The notes under the pieces were generated by a model. It saw only the letters and a program-made list of their open reading frames with translations, did no database searches and was not told the DNA's origin. 55,542 bases of DNA from Aromatoleum toluolicum (GTDB taxonomy: Bacteria; Pseudomonadota; Gammaproteobacteria; Burkholderiales; Rhodocyclaceae): positions 1-55,542 of the forward strand of contig NZ_WTVS01000038.1 of the NCBI RefSeq assembly GCF_012911005.2, read 5' to 3'. Position numbers and translations under genes: made by a program. Numbering within the stretch: position 1 is the first letter of the stretch; each line of letters begins with the position of its first letter. Positions 26,549 to 35,815 of the stretch are shown piece by piece.

Positions 26549-27765
26549 GGCGCGGGGGGGAATTTGACGACGAGATCGAGCGTCTCGTCGCCGCGCTTCA
26601 CGCGCATCGGCAGCCAGGTCCCCGGAGGCTGCGCGCGCACCGATGCGATCACCGCCCGCAGCTGCTTCGCGGGCTGCCCCGCCACTTCCAGCAGACGGTC
26701 GCCGTTCTTCAGGCCAGTCTTGTCGGCCAGGCTGCCGACGGTGACGTTGGCGATGCTTACGGTGCCATCGTCCTCATCCAGGCGCACGCCGAGCCGCGGG
26801 GGCTCCGGCTTCGCCGCCGCGTACGTCGGCAGCGCGAACACGGCGTCCGCCAGGCCGGTACGAAGGTCCCCGCAGTCGAAGTTCGCCGGTACGGGAAGCA
26901 GGGTGCCGATGCGGGTCACGCCGAGGTCGCGCAACTGATGGGGCACGCCATGACCGTAGCGGATATGGCCGCTGCCCATGACGCCTACCACCAGCGGTTT
27001 TTCCCCCGCCGGCCCCGCGGACAGTGGCCGCGCCAGGGCTTCGGCCATCGCCCGGTCCCAGGTGGTCTGCGCCTCGACGAAGTGGGCGAACGCCGCATCG
27101 CTCTTTGCCGGCTTCGTATCGTCCTTGCCCTTCCGGACAGGGTGGTCGCGATACACCTGGAACAGCAGATCGCGATAATCCTCGGCCGGTGCCGCGGGGC
27201 GGCCCACGCCTTCCCGCTCTGCCGACGGGATCGCCTCCCAGCCCTTGTCCGCGATGGTGCGGGTGAGCTGCTGGTCGACGTTCAGCGCGACCATGCGGAT
27301 GCGGTTGATGCGGGCGAACTCGAACAGCGGCAGATACAACTCCGCCGGCAGGTTCCACACCTTGCCCCACTGGGACTGCTCCAGAAACTCCTTGACCGTG
27401 AGTTCCCCGGCCACCCAGCGGTCCAGCGCCGGCTGCACACGGCGCGGGAACATCTCGAAACCCAGCACCATGTTCGGCCGCTGCACATGGAGCGCGGCGA
27501 GCGCCTGCAACTGCCAGCGATGATGGTCGTGCTCGTCGTGGAGCTCCCCGAGCAGCACAACGTCGCGCTTCGCCATCTCCGTCAGCAGCGGCAATGCGCT
27601 TGTGACCCGCGGCCGCTCCCCGTCAAGGCTGTTCCACGCGGCGGGCGCGAGACAGGCGGAGGCAGCGGTCGCGGTGGGGATTTCGCGGGCGGCCGCTCCG
27701 TCGTGGAAACCGGATCCCGCCAGAGCGATGGCGGCGGTGAGCAGGCGTACGAGGTTCGAGGTCAT
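26545..27765 (-). CDS. ChaN-family lipoprotein-like domain with C-terminal PDZ
   Basis: The 406-residue product has a short signal-like N-terminus. A ChaN/haem-uptake domain begins at VVLLGELHDEHDHHRWQ (about residues 70-86) with FEMFPRR and the SGHIRYGHGVP segment later. A PDZ domain occupies the last 90 residues (GVRLDED, LADKTGLKNGDRLLEVAGQ). ChaN proteins bind haem or iron. The Met at 27765 was chosen because it starts the signal peptide; a much longer open frame upstream is spurious. No lipobox Cys is obvious. It is coupled to the downstream M1-like peptidase, suggesting that the PDZ recruits a substrate protein. Confidence 0.82.
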   Translation of the reverse strand: MTSNLVRLLTAAIALAGSGFHDGAAAREIPTATAASACLAPAAWNSLDGERPRVTSALPLLTEMAKRDVVLLGELHDEHDHHRWQLQALAALHVQRPNMVLGFEMFPRRVQPALDRWVAGELTVKEFLEQSQWGKVWNLPAELYLPLFEFARINRIRMVALNVDQQLTRTIADKGWEAIPSAEREGVGRPAAPAEDYRDLLFQVYRDHPVRKGKDDTKPAKSDAAFAHFVEAQTTWDRAMAEALARPLSAGPAGEKPLVVGVMGSGHIRYGHGVPHQLRDLGVTRIGTLLPVPANFDCGDLRTGLADAVFALPTYAAAKPEPPRLGVRLDEDDGTVSIANVTVGSLADKTGLKNGDRLLEVAGQPAKQLRAVIASVRAQPPGTWLPMRVKRGDETLDLVVKFPPAP

Positions 27766-27902
27766 CGCTTTCCGAGAGTGCGGTGGCATATCTCCGATTG
27801 CATCGCGGGCGCCGAGTTCCCGGAGGGGAGAACGCCGGCATGCGTCTGGCGTCACTTCGCTGCCCTGCCAGGTTCGCCCGCGGGCAGGGCAGGGGCAAGT
27901 CG

Positions 27903-29213
27903 TCAGCCAGCCGCTTCCGGCCGCGGGTGTTCGAAGAAGAAGCGCAGCATGTGCTCGGCCGCGTCCGGCCCTTTGGGATCCGTATACGAGCCGCGTGCAC
28001 TGCCGCCGGACCAGGCGTGGCCGGCACCGTGGATCAGCCAGTGTTCGGCGACCGATGGGCCGTCGAACTGATGGTAGAGAGTGCGCGTATACGCATGCCC
28101 CTGCGGCACCTGTCCGTGCTCCACCGTGACGCGCGCGTCGGGCGCGGCTTTCGCTCGCTGCGCCGCGCTGGGCGGCATGCATTGCGCGATCACGCCGTCG
28201 CCGTTGCCGGGATGGACCGTGGTGTCCCGGTCGCCGTGAAACACGATCGCCGCCACGGGGGATGCACTTGAAACCGCCTGGGCCGCGCCAGCTGGTGGCG
28301 AGGCACGGCCTTGTTGCATGGCCGCCAGCGCGGACGGGAGATCGCGCGCGACGGCGTGCGGTAGCCCGGAATGGATCCCGACTGCCGCGTAAAGCTCCGG
28401 GTAGCGGACCGCCATCGTCATCGCCATCGCGCCGCCCGCCGAAAGGCCGGCGACGTAGATGCGGCGTGCATCGACCGCATGGGTGTCGCGTATCTGACGC
28501 GTCATGCCCGCGATGATCGAAGGCTCGCCCTGGTCGCGCTGCTGGTCGCTTGCCTTGAACCAGTTCCAGCATTTCGACCCGTTCGCGCCCGAGTTCTGAG
28601 CCGGGTAGAGAACGAGGAACTGCTGCTTTTCGGCGAGCTCGTTCATCTGCGTGCCTGCGGCGAAATCGTCAGGGTCCTGCGTGCAGCCGTGCAGCATCAC
28701 CACCAGCGGCAACGGCTGGTTCTGATAACCGCTCGGCACATACAGCTTGTAGCTGCGCGCCCCGGCAGCATTGGAATAGGACGCGGTGACGAACTGCGCG
28801 CCCTCGGGCAAGGGTTGCGGCACGCCCCTCGGCGCCGGCTGCCGGAGCGACCCCTGCAGGGACTGCAGGTGCTCACGCAGCCTGGCGGCGTCGATTCGTG
28901 ACCACACCGGGCGACGCTGCGGCGCGTGCTGCGACTTCGGGGCAGTATCAGGCTCGACGTCGACGATGATGAAGTCGGCGTCCGTCGCATCGGCGGCGCG
29001 CGGCGGGTGCTCGGCGCGATGGGGGGCGGGCTCCGCGTCCATCAGGACGACGCCACCGTCGATCACGGTTTCGGTCGAGGTCGAACTGCTGGCGGGCTCG
29101 TTCCCGTGCCCGCCGTGGAGGGCGCGCTGGATGAGCGTGGTCGCCTCGAACAACTGCCCGGCGCGAGTCAGACGCAGGGCCTCCTGCATTGCGGAATTCA
29201 TCGGTGCGTTCAT
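27903..29213 (-). CDS. PHB depolymerase-family alpha/beta-hydrolase
   Basis: The 436-residue protein has an N-terminal region of about 130 residues without clear domain, then an esterase domain of the LpqC/PHB depolymerase type. The oxyanion segment is VVMLHGCTQDPDDFAAG, the nucleophile elbow GLSAGGAMAM, and the likely catalytic His lies in IHGAGHAWSGG. The start at 29213 has GGAGAG nine bases upstream. There is no classical signal peptide, so an intracellular short-chain esterase or PHB depolymerase is as likely as a secreted one. A ribbon-helix-helix regulator lies 68 bases upstream in the same direction, probably co-transcribed. Confidence 0.85.
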   Translation of the reverse strand: MNAPMNSAMQEALRLTRAGQLFEATTLIQRALHGGHGNEPASSSTSTETVIDGGVVLMDAEPAPHRAEHPPRAADATDADFIIVDVEPDTAPKSQHAPQRRPVWSRIDAARLREHLQSLQGSLRQPAPRGVPQPLPEGAQFVTASYSNAAGARSYKLYVPSGYQNQPLPLVVMLHGCTQDPDDFAAGTQMNELAEKQQFLVLYPAQNSGANGSKCWNWFKASDQQRDQGEPSIIAGMTRQIRDTHAVDARRIYVAGLSAGGAMAMTMAVRYPELYAAVGIHSGLPHAVARDLPSALAAMQQGRASPPAGAAQAVSSASPVAAIVFHGDRDTTVHPGNGDGVIAQCMPPSAAQRAKAAPDARVTVEHGQVPQGHAYTRTLYHQFDGPSVAEHWLIHGAGHAWSGGSARGSYTDPKGPDAAEHMLRFFFEHPRPEAAG

Positions 29214-29281
29214 TACGAAATCTCTCCTGTGCGCCGGCACTCGATCGGGTTCGACCGAGGCCGCGCGTGACACGCTGCGAA

Positions 29282-29698
29282 TCAATGGATGCGATCAGCC
29301 AGGGCGGCCTTGACCGCGGGGCTGGCATGGAAGGCCCCCAGCACGACGATCGAATCGATCGTGGCGAGGGCAAGTTCGGGAGACACGTCGGTGGCGATGG
29401 TGGCCAGGCCCAGCACCTGGATCTGAAGTTTCTGCCCGGCCGCTTGAAGAGCCTCGAGATCGGCGCGCGTGTAGCGCTGGAGCCCGAGGACAAAGGTCTT
29501 GCGCGCCACCGTTTCCCTGACCACCTCTGCGTGGGTGGCCAACTGGTTGCGGATCGCCGTGCGGATCAGGTCGGTGCGGTTGGAATAGAACCCTTCCTGC
29601 ACCAACAGATCGATCTGCCCGAGGTCGACGACACCGAGGTTGATCGTGATCTTTTCGCTGACCTCACCCGCTTTCTGGCGCAACTCGTGGACGCTCAT
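29282..29698 (-). CDS. CopG/ribbon-helix-helix regulator
   Basis: The protein of 138 residues has an N-terminal ribbon-helix-helix (KITINLGVVDLGQIDLLVQEGFY then SNRTDLIRTAIRNQL) of the CopG type. A 75-residue C-terminal part (TFVLGLQRYTRADLEALQ onward) has no clear assignment. The ATG at 29698 is preferred over 29704 because GGAG sits at the proper distance from the second ATG and abuts the first. It is probably a repressor of itself and the downstream esterase, acting on the palindrome just upstream. Confidence 0.8.
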   Translation of the reverse strand: MSVHELRQKAGEVSEKITINLGVVDLGQIDLLVQEGFYSNRTDLIRTAIRNQLATHAEVVRETVARKTFVLGLQRYTRADLEALQAAGQKLQIQVLGLATIATDVSPELALATIDSIVVLGAFHASPAVKAALADRIH

Positions 29699-29709
29699 TA
29701 CCATCTCCG

Positions 29710-29729
29710 TACCATCTGTATGGATGGTA
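29710..29729. promoter_or_regulatory. Palindromic operator candidate of the CopG-type regulator
   Basis: TACCATC (29710-29716), a 6-base spacer and GATGGTA (29723-29729) form a perfect inverted repeat. A further ACCATC copy at 29700-29705 adds a direct repeat 11 bases away, near one helical turn. Arrays of short repeats of this sort are typical of ribbon-helix-helix operators. The site lies just upstream of the regulator's ribosome site, suggesting autoregulation. Confidence 0.7.
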
Positions 29730-29868
29730 GTGTAGGCGAGGAAGGCGCCCTGTCAAGCTGCGGATCAGGAATGGGGCTCGGCGGAAAGTCCTATACTGTC
29801 ATCTTCGCAATCGCCCGACGGTCGCCGCAGCGACCGCGCATCCTATCCGGACAAGAGGCAGGAAGATC

Positions 29869-32199
29869 ATGGGCAGATTAGCGCCACCTGAGGCTGTGCC
29901 TGTGCGATGGCACAAGGCGGAATCACGGAACGAATTCACGGCCGATTCGATTCGGACCCGGCCCAAGAATCCGGTGTCGCAAGTTGGCGTCGCCGCGCTG
30001 ATCGACGTCGAATCGCTGCGTTCGTTTCTCGACGGGCTGTCCGATCTGGTCGGTATCGCCACGGCGTTGCTCGACCTCGACGGCAACATCCTGCAAAGCG
30101 CCGGCTGGCAATCGGCCTGCACGGCCTTCCATCGCACGGTTTCGGGTTCGGCCGTCAATTGCACCGAGAGCGACCTCTTTCTCGCCAGCCATCTGCGAAA
30201 GGGCGAGTTCGTCGATTACAAATGCAAGAACGGATTATGGGACGTCGTCACGCCCGTATTCGTCGGCAAGGAGCATCTCGGCAATCTCTATTGCGGCCAA
30301 TTCTTCTACGAAGACGACGTCGTTGACGAAAGCTTCTTTGCGGCCCAGGCCGAGCGTTTCAACTACGACAAGGCCGCGTATCTGGCCGCCATAGCCGCCA
30401 TCCCGCGCTTCAGCCGCGAAAAGGTGCGCAGCGTGATGGGCCTGGTCGTCAACCTGGCTGCCTACCTGTCGCACCTGTCGCTGACCAATCTGCGACTGCA
30501 GGAAAGCCAGGGGCGCATGGAAGCGCTCATCAATGCCTTGCCCGACCCGGTCTGGCTCAAGGATACGAACGGCGTGTACCTGTCCTGCAACAGGGCGTTC
30601 GAGCACCTGGTTGGCAGTACCGTCGGTAATATCGTCGGTCGCCGCGACGACGACTTCTTCCCGGCCGAACTGGCCGAATTCTTCCGCGGCAAGGATAGGG
30701 AAGCCATCGCCGCCGGCGAGCCGCGCCGCAACGAGGAGCTGGTTCCGGCGGCCGACGGCAGGCCGGCGATCCTGCTGGAGACCGTAAAAGCGCCATTGCC
30801 CGGCGCCGATGGGGCGCCGGCCGGCGTCCTCGGGATCGCGCGCGACATCACCGAGCGCAAACGGGCCGAGGACCGGATCCGTTTTCTCGCCCACCACGAC
30901 GGACTGACCGGCCTGCCCAACCGCAGCAGCCTTTACGAGCGCATGGAGCAGAGCATCGCCATGGCTCGGCGATGCGGCAAGGCGATGGCCGTCATGCTGA
31001 TCGACCTCGACGGCTTCAAGTCGATCAACGACACGGTCGGTCACCACGTCGGCGATCGACTGCTGGTCGAGGTCGCAAAACGCCTCGAGCATTCCGTGCG
31101 GCACAGCGATATCGTCGCCCGGCTGGGCGGCGACGAATTCGTCGTCGCCCTGACCGCGATCGAGAATGTCTCGGATGCGGCCGAGGTCGCCGCCAAGATC
31201 GTCGATCAGCTCGCCGCGCCTTATCCGATGGTCGACCATGAGTTGCGCACCTCGCCGAGCATCGGCATCTGCTTCTATCCCGACGATGCCACCGAAATCA
31301 ACGAGCTCGTCAAGAATGCCGATATCGCGATGTACCGCGCCAAGGCGGCCGGCCGGTGCAATTTCCAGTTCTATACCGAGGAGATGCGGACGGCCGTCGC
31401 TGAGCGCGTAACGGCGGAGAAGGCGCTGGAGGTCGCGCTGACCGAAGGACAGTTCGTCCTGCATTACCAGCCGCTGATCGAGCTCGACAGCGGTCGGGTC
31501 GTCGGCGTCGAAGCCCTGGTGCGCTGGCGTCATCCGGAGCGAGGAACGATTCTCCCGGGTGACTTCATTCCGCTAGCCGAAGAAACCCGACTGATTCTGC
31601 CGCTCGGCAAATGGGTCCTCGAAGAAGCCTGCCGGCAGCTCAAGCGCTGGCACGACGCGGGGCTGAACGAGCTGGAGATGTCGGTGAACTTGAGCGCGAT
31701 CCAATTCCAGGAAAAGGACCTGCCTGACCTGGTCAAGCAAGCCGTGGAGCGTGCTGGCGTGCCTGCCAGTTGCATTCACCTGGAGATCACCGAATCGATG
31801 GCGATGCGGAATCCGCAGCAGAACATCGTGATGATGAAGGCGCTGACCGATCTGGGCGTCAAAGTGGTCCTCGACGATTTCGGTACGGGCTACTCATCGC
31901 TCGCCTATCTGAAGCTCTTTCCCATCGACATCATCAAGATCGATCGCTCATTCGTGAGGGATCTCGAGACAGACGAGAACGACTCCGCGATCTGTGAAAT
32001 GACGATGCTGCTGGCGCGAAAGCTCGGCCTGCAGGTGGTGGCCGAAGGGGTAGAGACGGAGGCTCAGCTCAACTTTCTGGGGAGCATCGGGTGCCAGAGG
32101 ATTCAAGGGTATTTGTTCAGCAAGCCCATCGCAGCCGAGCAGATCGAGGAATTTGTTGAAGGCTTTCGGGCGCCGCGGGTGGAAGTGGAGCGCGGCTAG
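29869..32199 (+). CDS. PocR-PAS-GGDEF-EAL c-di-GMP enzyme
   Basis: The 776-residue protein has an N-terminal PocR ligand-binding domain (about 45-190, with the CTESD and YKCKNGLWD segments), a PAS domain (about 205-330), a GGDEF domain with active site RLGGDEF, and an EAL domain with EALVRW and [14 protein letters not shown]. The inhibitory I-site RxxD (RHSD) is five residues before GGDEF, so product feedback is possible. Both catalytic motifs look intact, so it could make or break c-di-GMP. GGAAG precedes the ATG. It has no membrane helices; the PocR domain should bind a small cytosolic ligand. Confidence 0.92.
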   Translation: MGRLAPPEAVPVRWHKAESRNEFTADSIRTRPKNPVSQVGVAALIDVESLRSFLDGLSDLVGIATALLDLDGNILQSAGWQSACTAFHRTVSGSAVNCTESDLFLASHLRKGEFVDYKCKNGLWDVVTPVFVGKEHLGNLYCGQFFYEDDVVDESFFAAQAERFNYDKAAYLAAIAAIPRFSREKVRSVMGLVVNLAAYLSHLSLTNLRLQESQGRMEALINALPDPVWLKDTNGVYLSCNRAFEHLVGSTVGNIVGRRDDDFFPAELAEFFRGKDREAIAAGEPRRNEELVPAADGRPAILLETVKAPLPGADGAPAGVLGIARDITERKRAEDRIRFLAHHDGLTGLPNRSSLYERMEQSIAMARRCGKAMAVMLIDLDGFKSINDTVGHHVGDRLLVEVAKRLEHSVRHSDIVARLGGDEFVVALTAIENVSDAAEVAAKIVDQLAAPYPMVDHELRTSPSIGICFYPDDATEINELVKNADIAMYRAKAAGRCNFQFYTEEMRTAVAERVTAEKALEVALTEGQFVLHYQPLIELDSGRVVGVEALVRWRHPERGTILPGDFIPLAEETRLILPLGKWVLEEACRQLKRWHDAGLNELEMSVNLSAIQFQEKDLPDLVKQAVERAGVPASCIHLEITESMAMRNPQQNIVMMKALTDLGVKVVLDDFGTGYSSLAYLKLFPIDIIKIDRSFVRDLETDENDSAICEMTMLLARKLGLQVVAEGVETEAQLNFLGSIGCQRIQGYLFSKPIAAEQIEEFVEGFRAPRVEVERG

Positions 32200-32376
32200 G
32201 CTGCCCGGATCGGGGGCGCGTGGCTGAAGGGCGGCGAAGGGAAAAGTGGCTGGCTCGTTGGGATAGGGATCGTGGGCATTGCCTGCAGCCGCCGACGATA
32301 CTAGAACGGTGGAAAGGCTTCGCTTCTGCGCGGAGCGGCAGTTGTCTTCGACCTCATCGACAAGAGGGGCGGCGAA

Positions 32377-32835
32377 ATGAGCAATGCCAACCGAGAGCTG
32401 GTCAAGTTGTGGTTCGAGCAGGTGTGGAACAAGGGCGACGAGAGCGTGATCGACCGGCTGATGTCACCGACCGCGACGGTCCACGGGCTAGGTGCTGCCG
32501 ACGACAAGCCGGTCAGCGGTCCCGAAGGATTCAAGACCTTCTTCCGGGCCTTCCGCACGGCCTTCCCCGACATCAGGATCCGTATCCTGCGCACGATCTG
32601 CGATGGCGACATGGTGGCCTGCCACTGCGCCGTCACGGCGACACACACCGGCGGAGGCCTCGGAGTGGCCCCGTCCAAAGCGCCGATCGAGATCTATGGC
32701 GTTTCGATCGCGAGAATCGAGAATGGCCAGATCCAGGAAGGCTGGAACTGCTACGACTTCTTGTCCCTCTATCAGCAGATCGGCCTGCTTCCCAAGCTGG
32801 CTGAGAAGCCAGGGGAAGCGCCGCCGCTCGCGTGA
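32377..32835 (+). CDS. SnoaL-like ester cyclase-family protein
   Basis: The 152-residue protein matches the SnoaL/ester-cyclase fold of the NTF2 superfamily. It starts NRELVKLWFEQVWNKGDESVIDRL, continues with TVHGLG, and has later strands FPDIRIRILRTICDGDMVACHCAVTATHTG. These small proteins often have no proven substrate. GGCGG just upstream of the ATG is a weak ribosome site. It stands alone between the c-di-GMP gene and the DUF4399 gene. Confidence 0.75.
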   Translation: MSNANRELVKLWFEQVWNKGDESVIDRLMSPTATVHGLGAADDKPVSGPEGFKTFFRAFRTAFPDIRIRILRTICDGDMVACHCAVTATHTGGGLGVAPSKAPIEIYGVSIARIENGQIQEGWNCYDFLSLYQQIGLLPKLAEKPGEAPPLA

Positions 32836-32977
32836 CTGGCTACTTCCGCCAGAACGGCAGGAATTGCGAGAACTGCCGCAGCTGGAAGCTCGTCTGCTTC
32901 GGCCGGCAGGCTCCCACTATTTCCCAAGTGAATCGAACGCGACCAAGTGGTCGTTGTGACTCGCATGGAGGTGACGT

Positions 32978-33478
32978 ATGGATGTCCGGTCCATCTTGCG
33001 CCGCAGCGCCCTGATCGCGCTTGCCGCACCGCTTCAAGGCTGCTGGCTTCTGGGGTCATCCGACGCAACGATCACTCAGGCGAGTCGCGTCCGGTTTATC
33101 GAGCCTGCCGATGGGGCAACCGTCTACACCCCGTTCAAGGTCAAGCTTGGGGTCAGCGGCTACACTGTGCGCCCAGCCGGCCAGGGGGGTGACAGCTCAA
33201 GCGGTCACCACCATCTGATCGTCGGCGCAGGGCCAATTCCCGAAGGCGATCCGATCGCGTTTGATCCTGCCGGCGCCACGCCTCATTTCATCCACTGGGG
33301 TATGGGCCAAACGGAAGCGATGGTGGACCTCCCATTCGGTCGTCATGCCATCACCGCGCAATTTGCCGATGGTGCTCATATGTCGTATGGACCTCTTGCC
33401 GCGGCGAAGATCACCGTGACTGTCGTAGGGGTCGAGGTCGCTCCGCCGGCTCCGGTAACGACAACCCCCGCGGAGTGA
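32978..33478 (+). CDS. DUF4399 lipoprotein
   Basis: The 166-residue product begins with a signal sequence ending in the lipobox-like LQGC (Cys22), so it is likely a lipoprotein. The DUF4399 core follows: VRFIEPADGATVYTPFKVKLGVSGY, SGHHHLIVG and HWGMGQTEAMVDLPFGRH. The family has no known function. TGGAGG sits eight bases before the ATG. The C-terminal tail is Pro/Thr-rich (PPAPVTTTPAE). Confidence 0.82.
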   Translation: MDVRSILRRSALIALAAPLQGCWLLGSSDATITQASRVRFIEPADGATVYTPFKVKLGVSGYTVRPAGQGGDSSSGHHHLIVGAGPIPEGDPIAFDPAGATPHFIHWGMGQTEAMVDLPFGRHAITAQFADGAHMSYGPLAAAKITVTVVGVEVAPPAPVTTTPAE

Positions 33479-33827
33479 GCTTGTAGGACGCGAAACGACA
33501 GTTGGCAGTGGAGGAGGCTTCTGCTGCAGGACAGTCCATCAGAGACTCCAGATCGCATTGCGTGAGACCTTCATTTGCATAGCAGAACGGAGGGCACTTG
33601 CATGGGTGGTCACGGCAGGAGATCGGCCTGACCGGTTGGGGCGCCTCGTCGCCAATGACTGCAACGTATCAGTGAAACTGTAGGACTGGAGGTTGGCCCC
33701 GACGACCGCTTTGTCCGCCTGGCTACAGCCGGACCCGACCCACTGCAGTCGCTCGATCCCTCAACGAGTTGAAGGCCGCTATCGGGTAGAGAGTTGTCGA
33801 TGCGCGAGCGGCACCGCTCAATCTATT
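33479..33827. other. Non-coding gap, nothing recognised
   Basis: About 350 bases between the DUF4399 gene and the end of a convergent AT-rich gene. Short open frames here have no ribosome site or recognisable translation. No hairpin with a T run or regulatory motif was seen. Confidence 0.5.
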
Positions 33828-34436
33828 CTATTCAACCGACCAAGGCGTTGGCCGCAAATCCTGGCCCAAAGCCCGCCAACAAAGCGCCACGATAGTTACG
33901 TAGATCGCCAGCACTAGCGGAAATAGAATGTGAGCATTCATGTTAAAATGAATTGTATGCTTGGCTTGCGCGTAGAGGGTGACCCCGTCTCTATACGCCA
34001 AGCCCTTCGCGTTCGGAAACGGGGGGGCTAAGTAGCCATACGCTAGAATTCCGAAATAGGGATCAAAGCGGACCCACACCTTGTCGCCGGTAGCAAGACG
34101 AGGCAGGAAGAATTGTCCGCAAAAGCTCTTTTGAGTCCAGAAGCCACAATGAATGTCGCGAGACCCTGTCTCCGTGTCAATAACGTAGCGTGGTGGATAA
34201 AGCCTATTTCGTCCGGCGCTTAACTTGCCTGCTATGCGCCACGTTCCGGTGATGACCTCCAAGGATTCTTCAGGGGGCACGCCTCGGGTGTAGTAGACGA
34301 AAACCGGCCCTAATAAATAGAGATAGAAAGCAAATTGCGGAACGATGAATAGCCATGCCGTGCGCGCCCTTATTCTTGGGTGGCCGGTCAGTGCCAATGC
34401 GCGGAGAAACCTCCACTTTCTAGGAGTGTACTTCAT
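33828..34436 (-). CDS. Hypothetical membrane protein, AT-rich orphan
   Basis: The 202-residue product is not recognised. It has two predicted membrane segments, near residues 28-50 (WLFIVPQFAFYLYLLGPVFV) and 168-190 (ILFPLVLAIYVTIVALCW), enclosing a soluble region. That region has two Cys (HCGFWTQKSFCGQF) and a segment like DUF3592 extracytoplasmic domains (GDKVWVRFDPYFGILAYGY). Codon and base use are more AT-rich than the rest of the window, and no nearby partner exists, which suggests recent acquisition. An AT-rich stretch upstream could be its promoter. Confidence 0.6.
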   Translation of the reverse strand: MKYTPRKWRFLRALALTGHPRIRARTAWLFIVPQFAFYLYLLGPVFVYYTRGVPPEESLEVITGTWRIAGKLSAGRNRLYPPRYVIDTETGSRDIHCGFWTQKSFCGQFFLPRLATGDKVWVRFDPYFGILAYGYLAPPFPNAKGLAYRDGVTLYAQAKHTIHFNMNAHILFPLVLAIYVTIVALCWRALGQDLRPTPWSVE

Positions 34437-34824
34437 TCTGAATTTAATTGATTTTATAAAATTCGGCTTTGCTTCGTAATGAACTAATGTTCAAAAAAAC
34501 TTCCGTCCGTCGTCGTCAGAGCAGGACGATATATCATTATGTCATGAAATTCAGGTCAGACTGCTTCCGACGTCCATGAGTCAGGTTCCGGTGTGGAGCA
34601 GCCGCTCGAGCGGCAGTTTGCGAGAATTAGCCACAGACCGGTTGTGGCCGGACTCTGCCTGTCGCCACCCCCGTCAAGCTGCCGTTCGCCCGAGTGCTTG
34701 CTTGCCGGCGACCACGATCGGCAGCCCCCGACACTAAGCAGATGTCACAATTGCGCAAAAGCTGCAGCCCACACTCGGCACTCGGCTAGAAGCCTCCAGC
34801 TTCCCGCCTCGAGGGGAACAACAA
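34437..34824. other. Non-coding gap, AT-rich at its left end
   Basis: The gap lies upstream of the AT-rich orphan gene and downstream of the superoxide dismutase gene. The first 130 bases are AT-rich (ATTTAATTGATTTTATAAAATT at its start) and probably hold the promoter of the orphan gene on the minus strand. The rest returns to the window's usual composition; no gene is seen. Confidence 0.5.
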
Positions 34825-35370
34825 TTAGTCGTCGAGTTCAACGACCCCGCAGGCAATCCTGCCTCCAGCGTCTCCGGTATTCAACGTGGTCGCATCGGGA
34901 GTCGGAGCATACCTGGCCGGAATATTGGCATAGTTATCCGGGGCCGCATGGACGATGATTGCACTGCCATCACCATCGAAGAGATCGGCGACTGAGAAGC
35001 GGTCGGTCCGAAACCTCGCCTCCCCAGTACCATCGGCGGTCACTAACAGAACAGGCATGTCGCCTGCTTCGGACGGATGAGGGGTGCCGCCCCCGCCCGT
35101 CTCGCCCGGCTGGAAGTGAAAACCCGCTGAAGTGAAGGAGGGCGGAGTGCAGGTGCCCGTCTCATGCACGTGAAATCCATGAAAGCCGGGCGGGAGGTCG
35201 TTAACCTTGACTCGTACCCCTACAATGCCATCGTCTTCTTGGAGCCAGACGGTTCCCACTCGCTGGCCAGCGGTGTCGAGAAGTCTTGCTCTGGCTTCGC
35301 TTGCCTCCGCAGTCGTTCCGAACACGCTTATGAATGCACCGAGGATCCCAACCAGAATGATGGGTTTCAT
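34825..35370 (-). CDS. Cu/Zn superoxide dismutase-like protein
   Basis: The 181-residue protein has a signal peptide (MKPIILVGILGAFISVFGTTAEA) and a Cu/Zn superoxide dismutase domain. Metal ligands can be placed in HGFHVHETGTC (His pair for copper), SAGFHFQP, TPHPSEAGDMP (His and Asp for zinc) and SAIIVHAAPDNY (copper His). Cysteines in HETGTC and IACGVVEL would form the intramolecular disulphide. AAGGAGG lies seven bases upstream of the ATG. It should act in the periplasm against superoxide. Confidence 0.88.
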   Translation of the reverse strand: MKPIILVGILGAFISVFGTTAEASEARARLLDTAGQRVGTVWLQEDDGIVGVRVKVNDLPPGFHGFHVHETGTCTPPSFTSAGFHFQPGETGGGGTPHPSEAGDMPVLLVTADGTGEARFRTDRFSVADLFDGDGSAIIVHAAPDNYANIPARYAPTPDATTLNTGDAGGRIACGVVELDD

Positions 35371-35815
35371 GAGTCCACCTCCTTTTTTCCCAGAGAGCGA
35401 TTCAACCGCCCGCGCCCACAGGAGAGGCCCAAATGACCAGGGAACCTTCCAATGCAGCGGGCATGAGAACACGCCCACCCTACCAGGCTCTTCACTTAGA
35501 GTTTGGCAACTGTTGGCAGATCGGAGCCTCGCCTCATTGATCCAACATAGTCAATGGCCGGAAGCATTCAAGGGAAATGTAACGGCCAGCGTCAGCTCCT
35601 GGCCGCGAGCACGAGTTCAGCTTCCGTCGCCGTAACCGGCCCGTCGGGTCGCCCAGACGACGCTGAGGGCAGCTATGGAAGACTGGCGGCGGCGCCGACC
35701 GCCATTGTCGAGTCCGCGCATGTCGCGATGCCGTCAGGCCCGTCAGCGGAACTTGAATGCCCGCAACGGTCACCTATGTTGAACCATGGGGCCGCAGGGG
35801 AAGAAGGAACTTGCA
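35371..35815. other. Divergent intergenic region
   Basis: About 445 bases separate the superoxide dismutase and the next + strand gene. They must hold promoters in both directions, but no strong promoter pair, operator palindrome or small gene could be picked out by eye. Confidence 0.45.

Noticed and set aside
27766-28572. Upstream extension of the ChaN-PDZ frame
   Set aside because: It overlaps the PHB depolymerase-family gene, is not family-like, and the signal-like start is at 27765.
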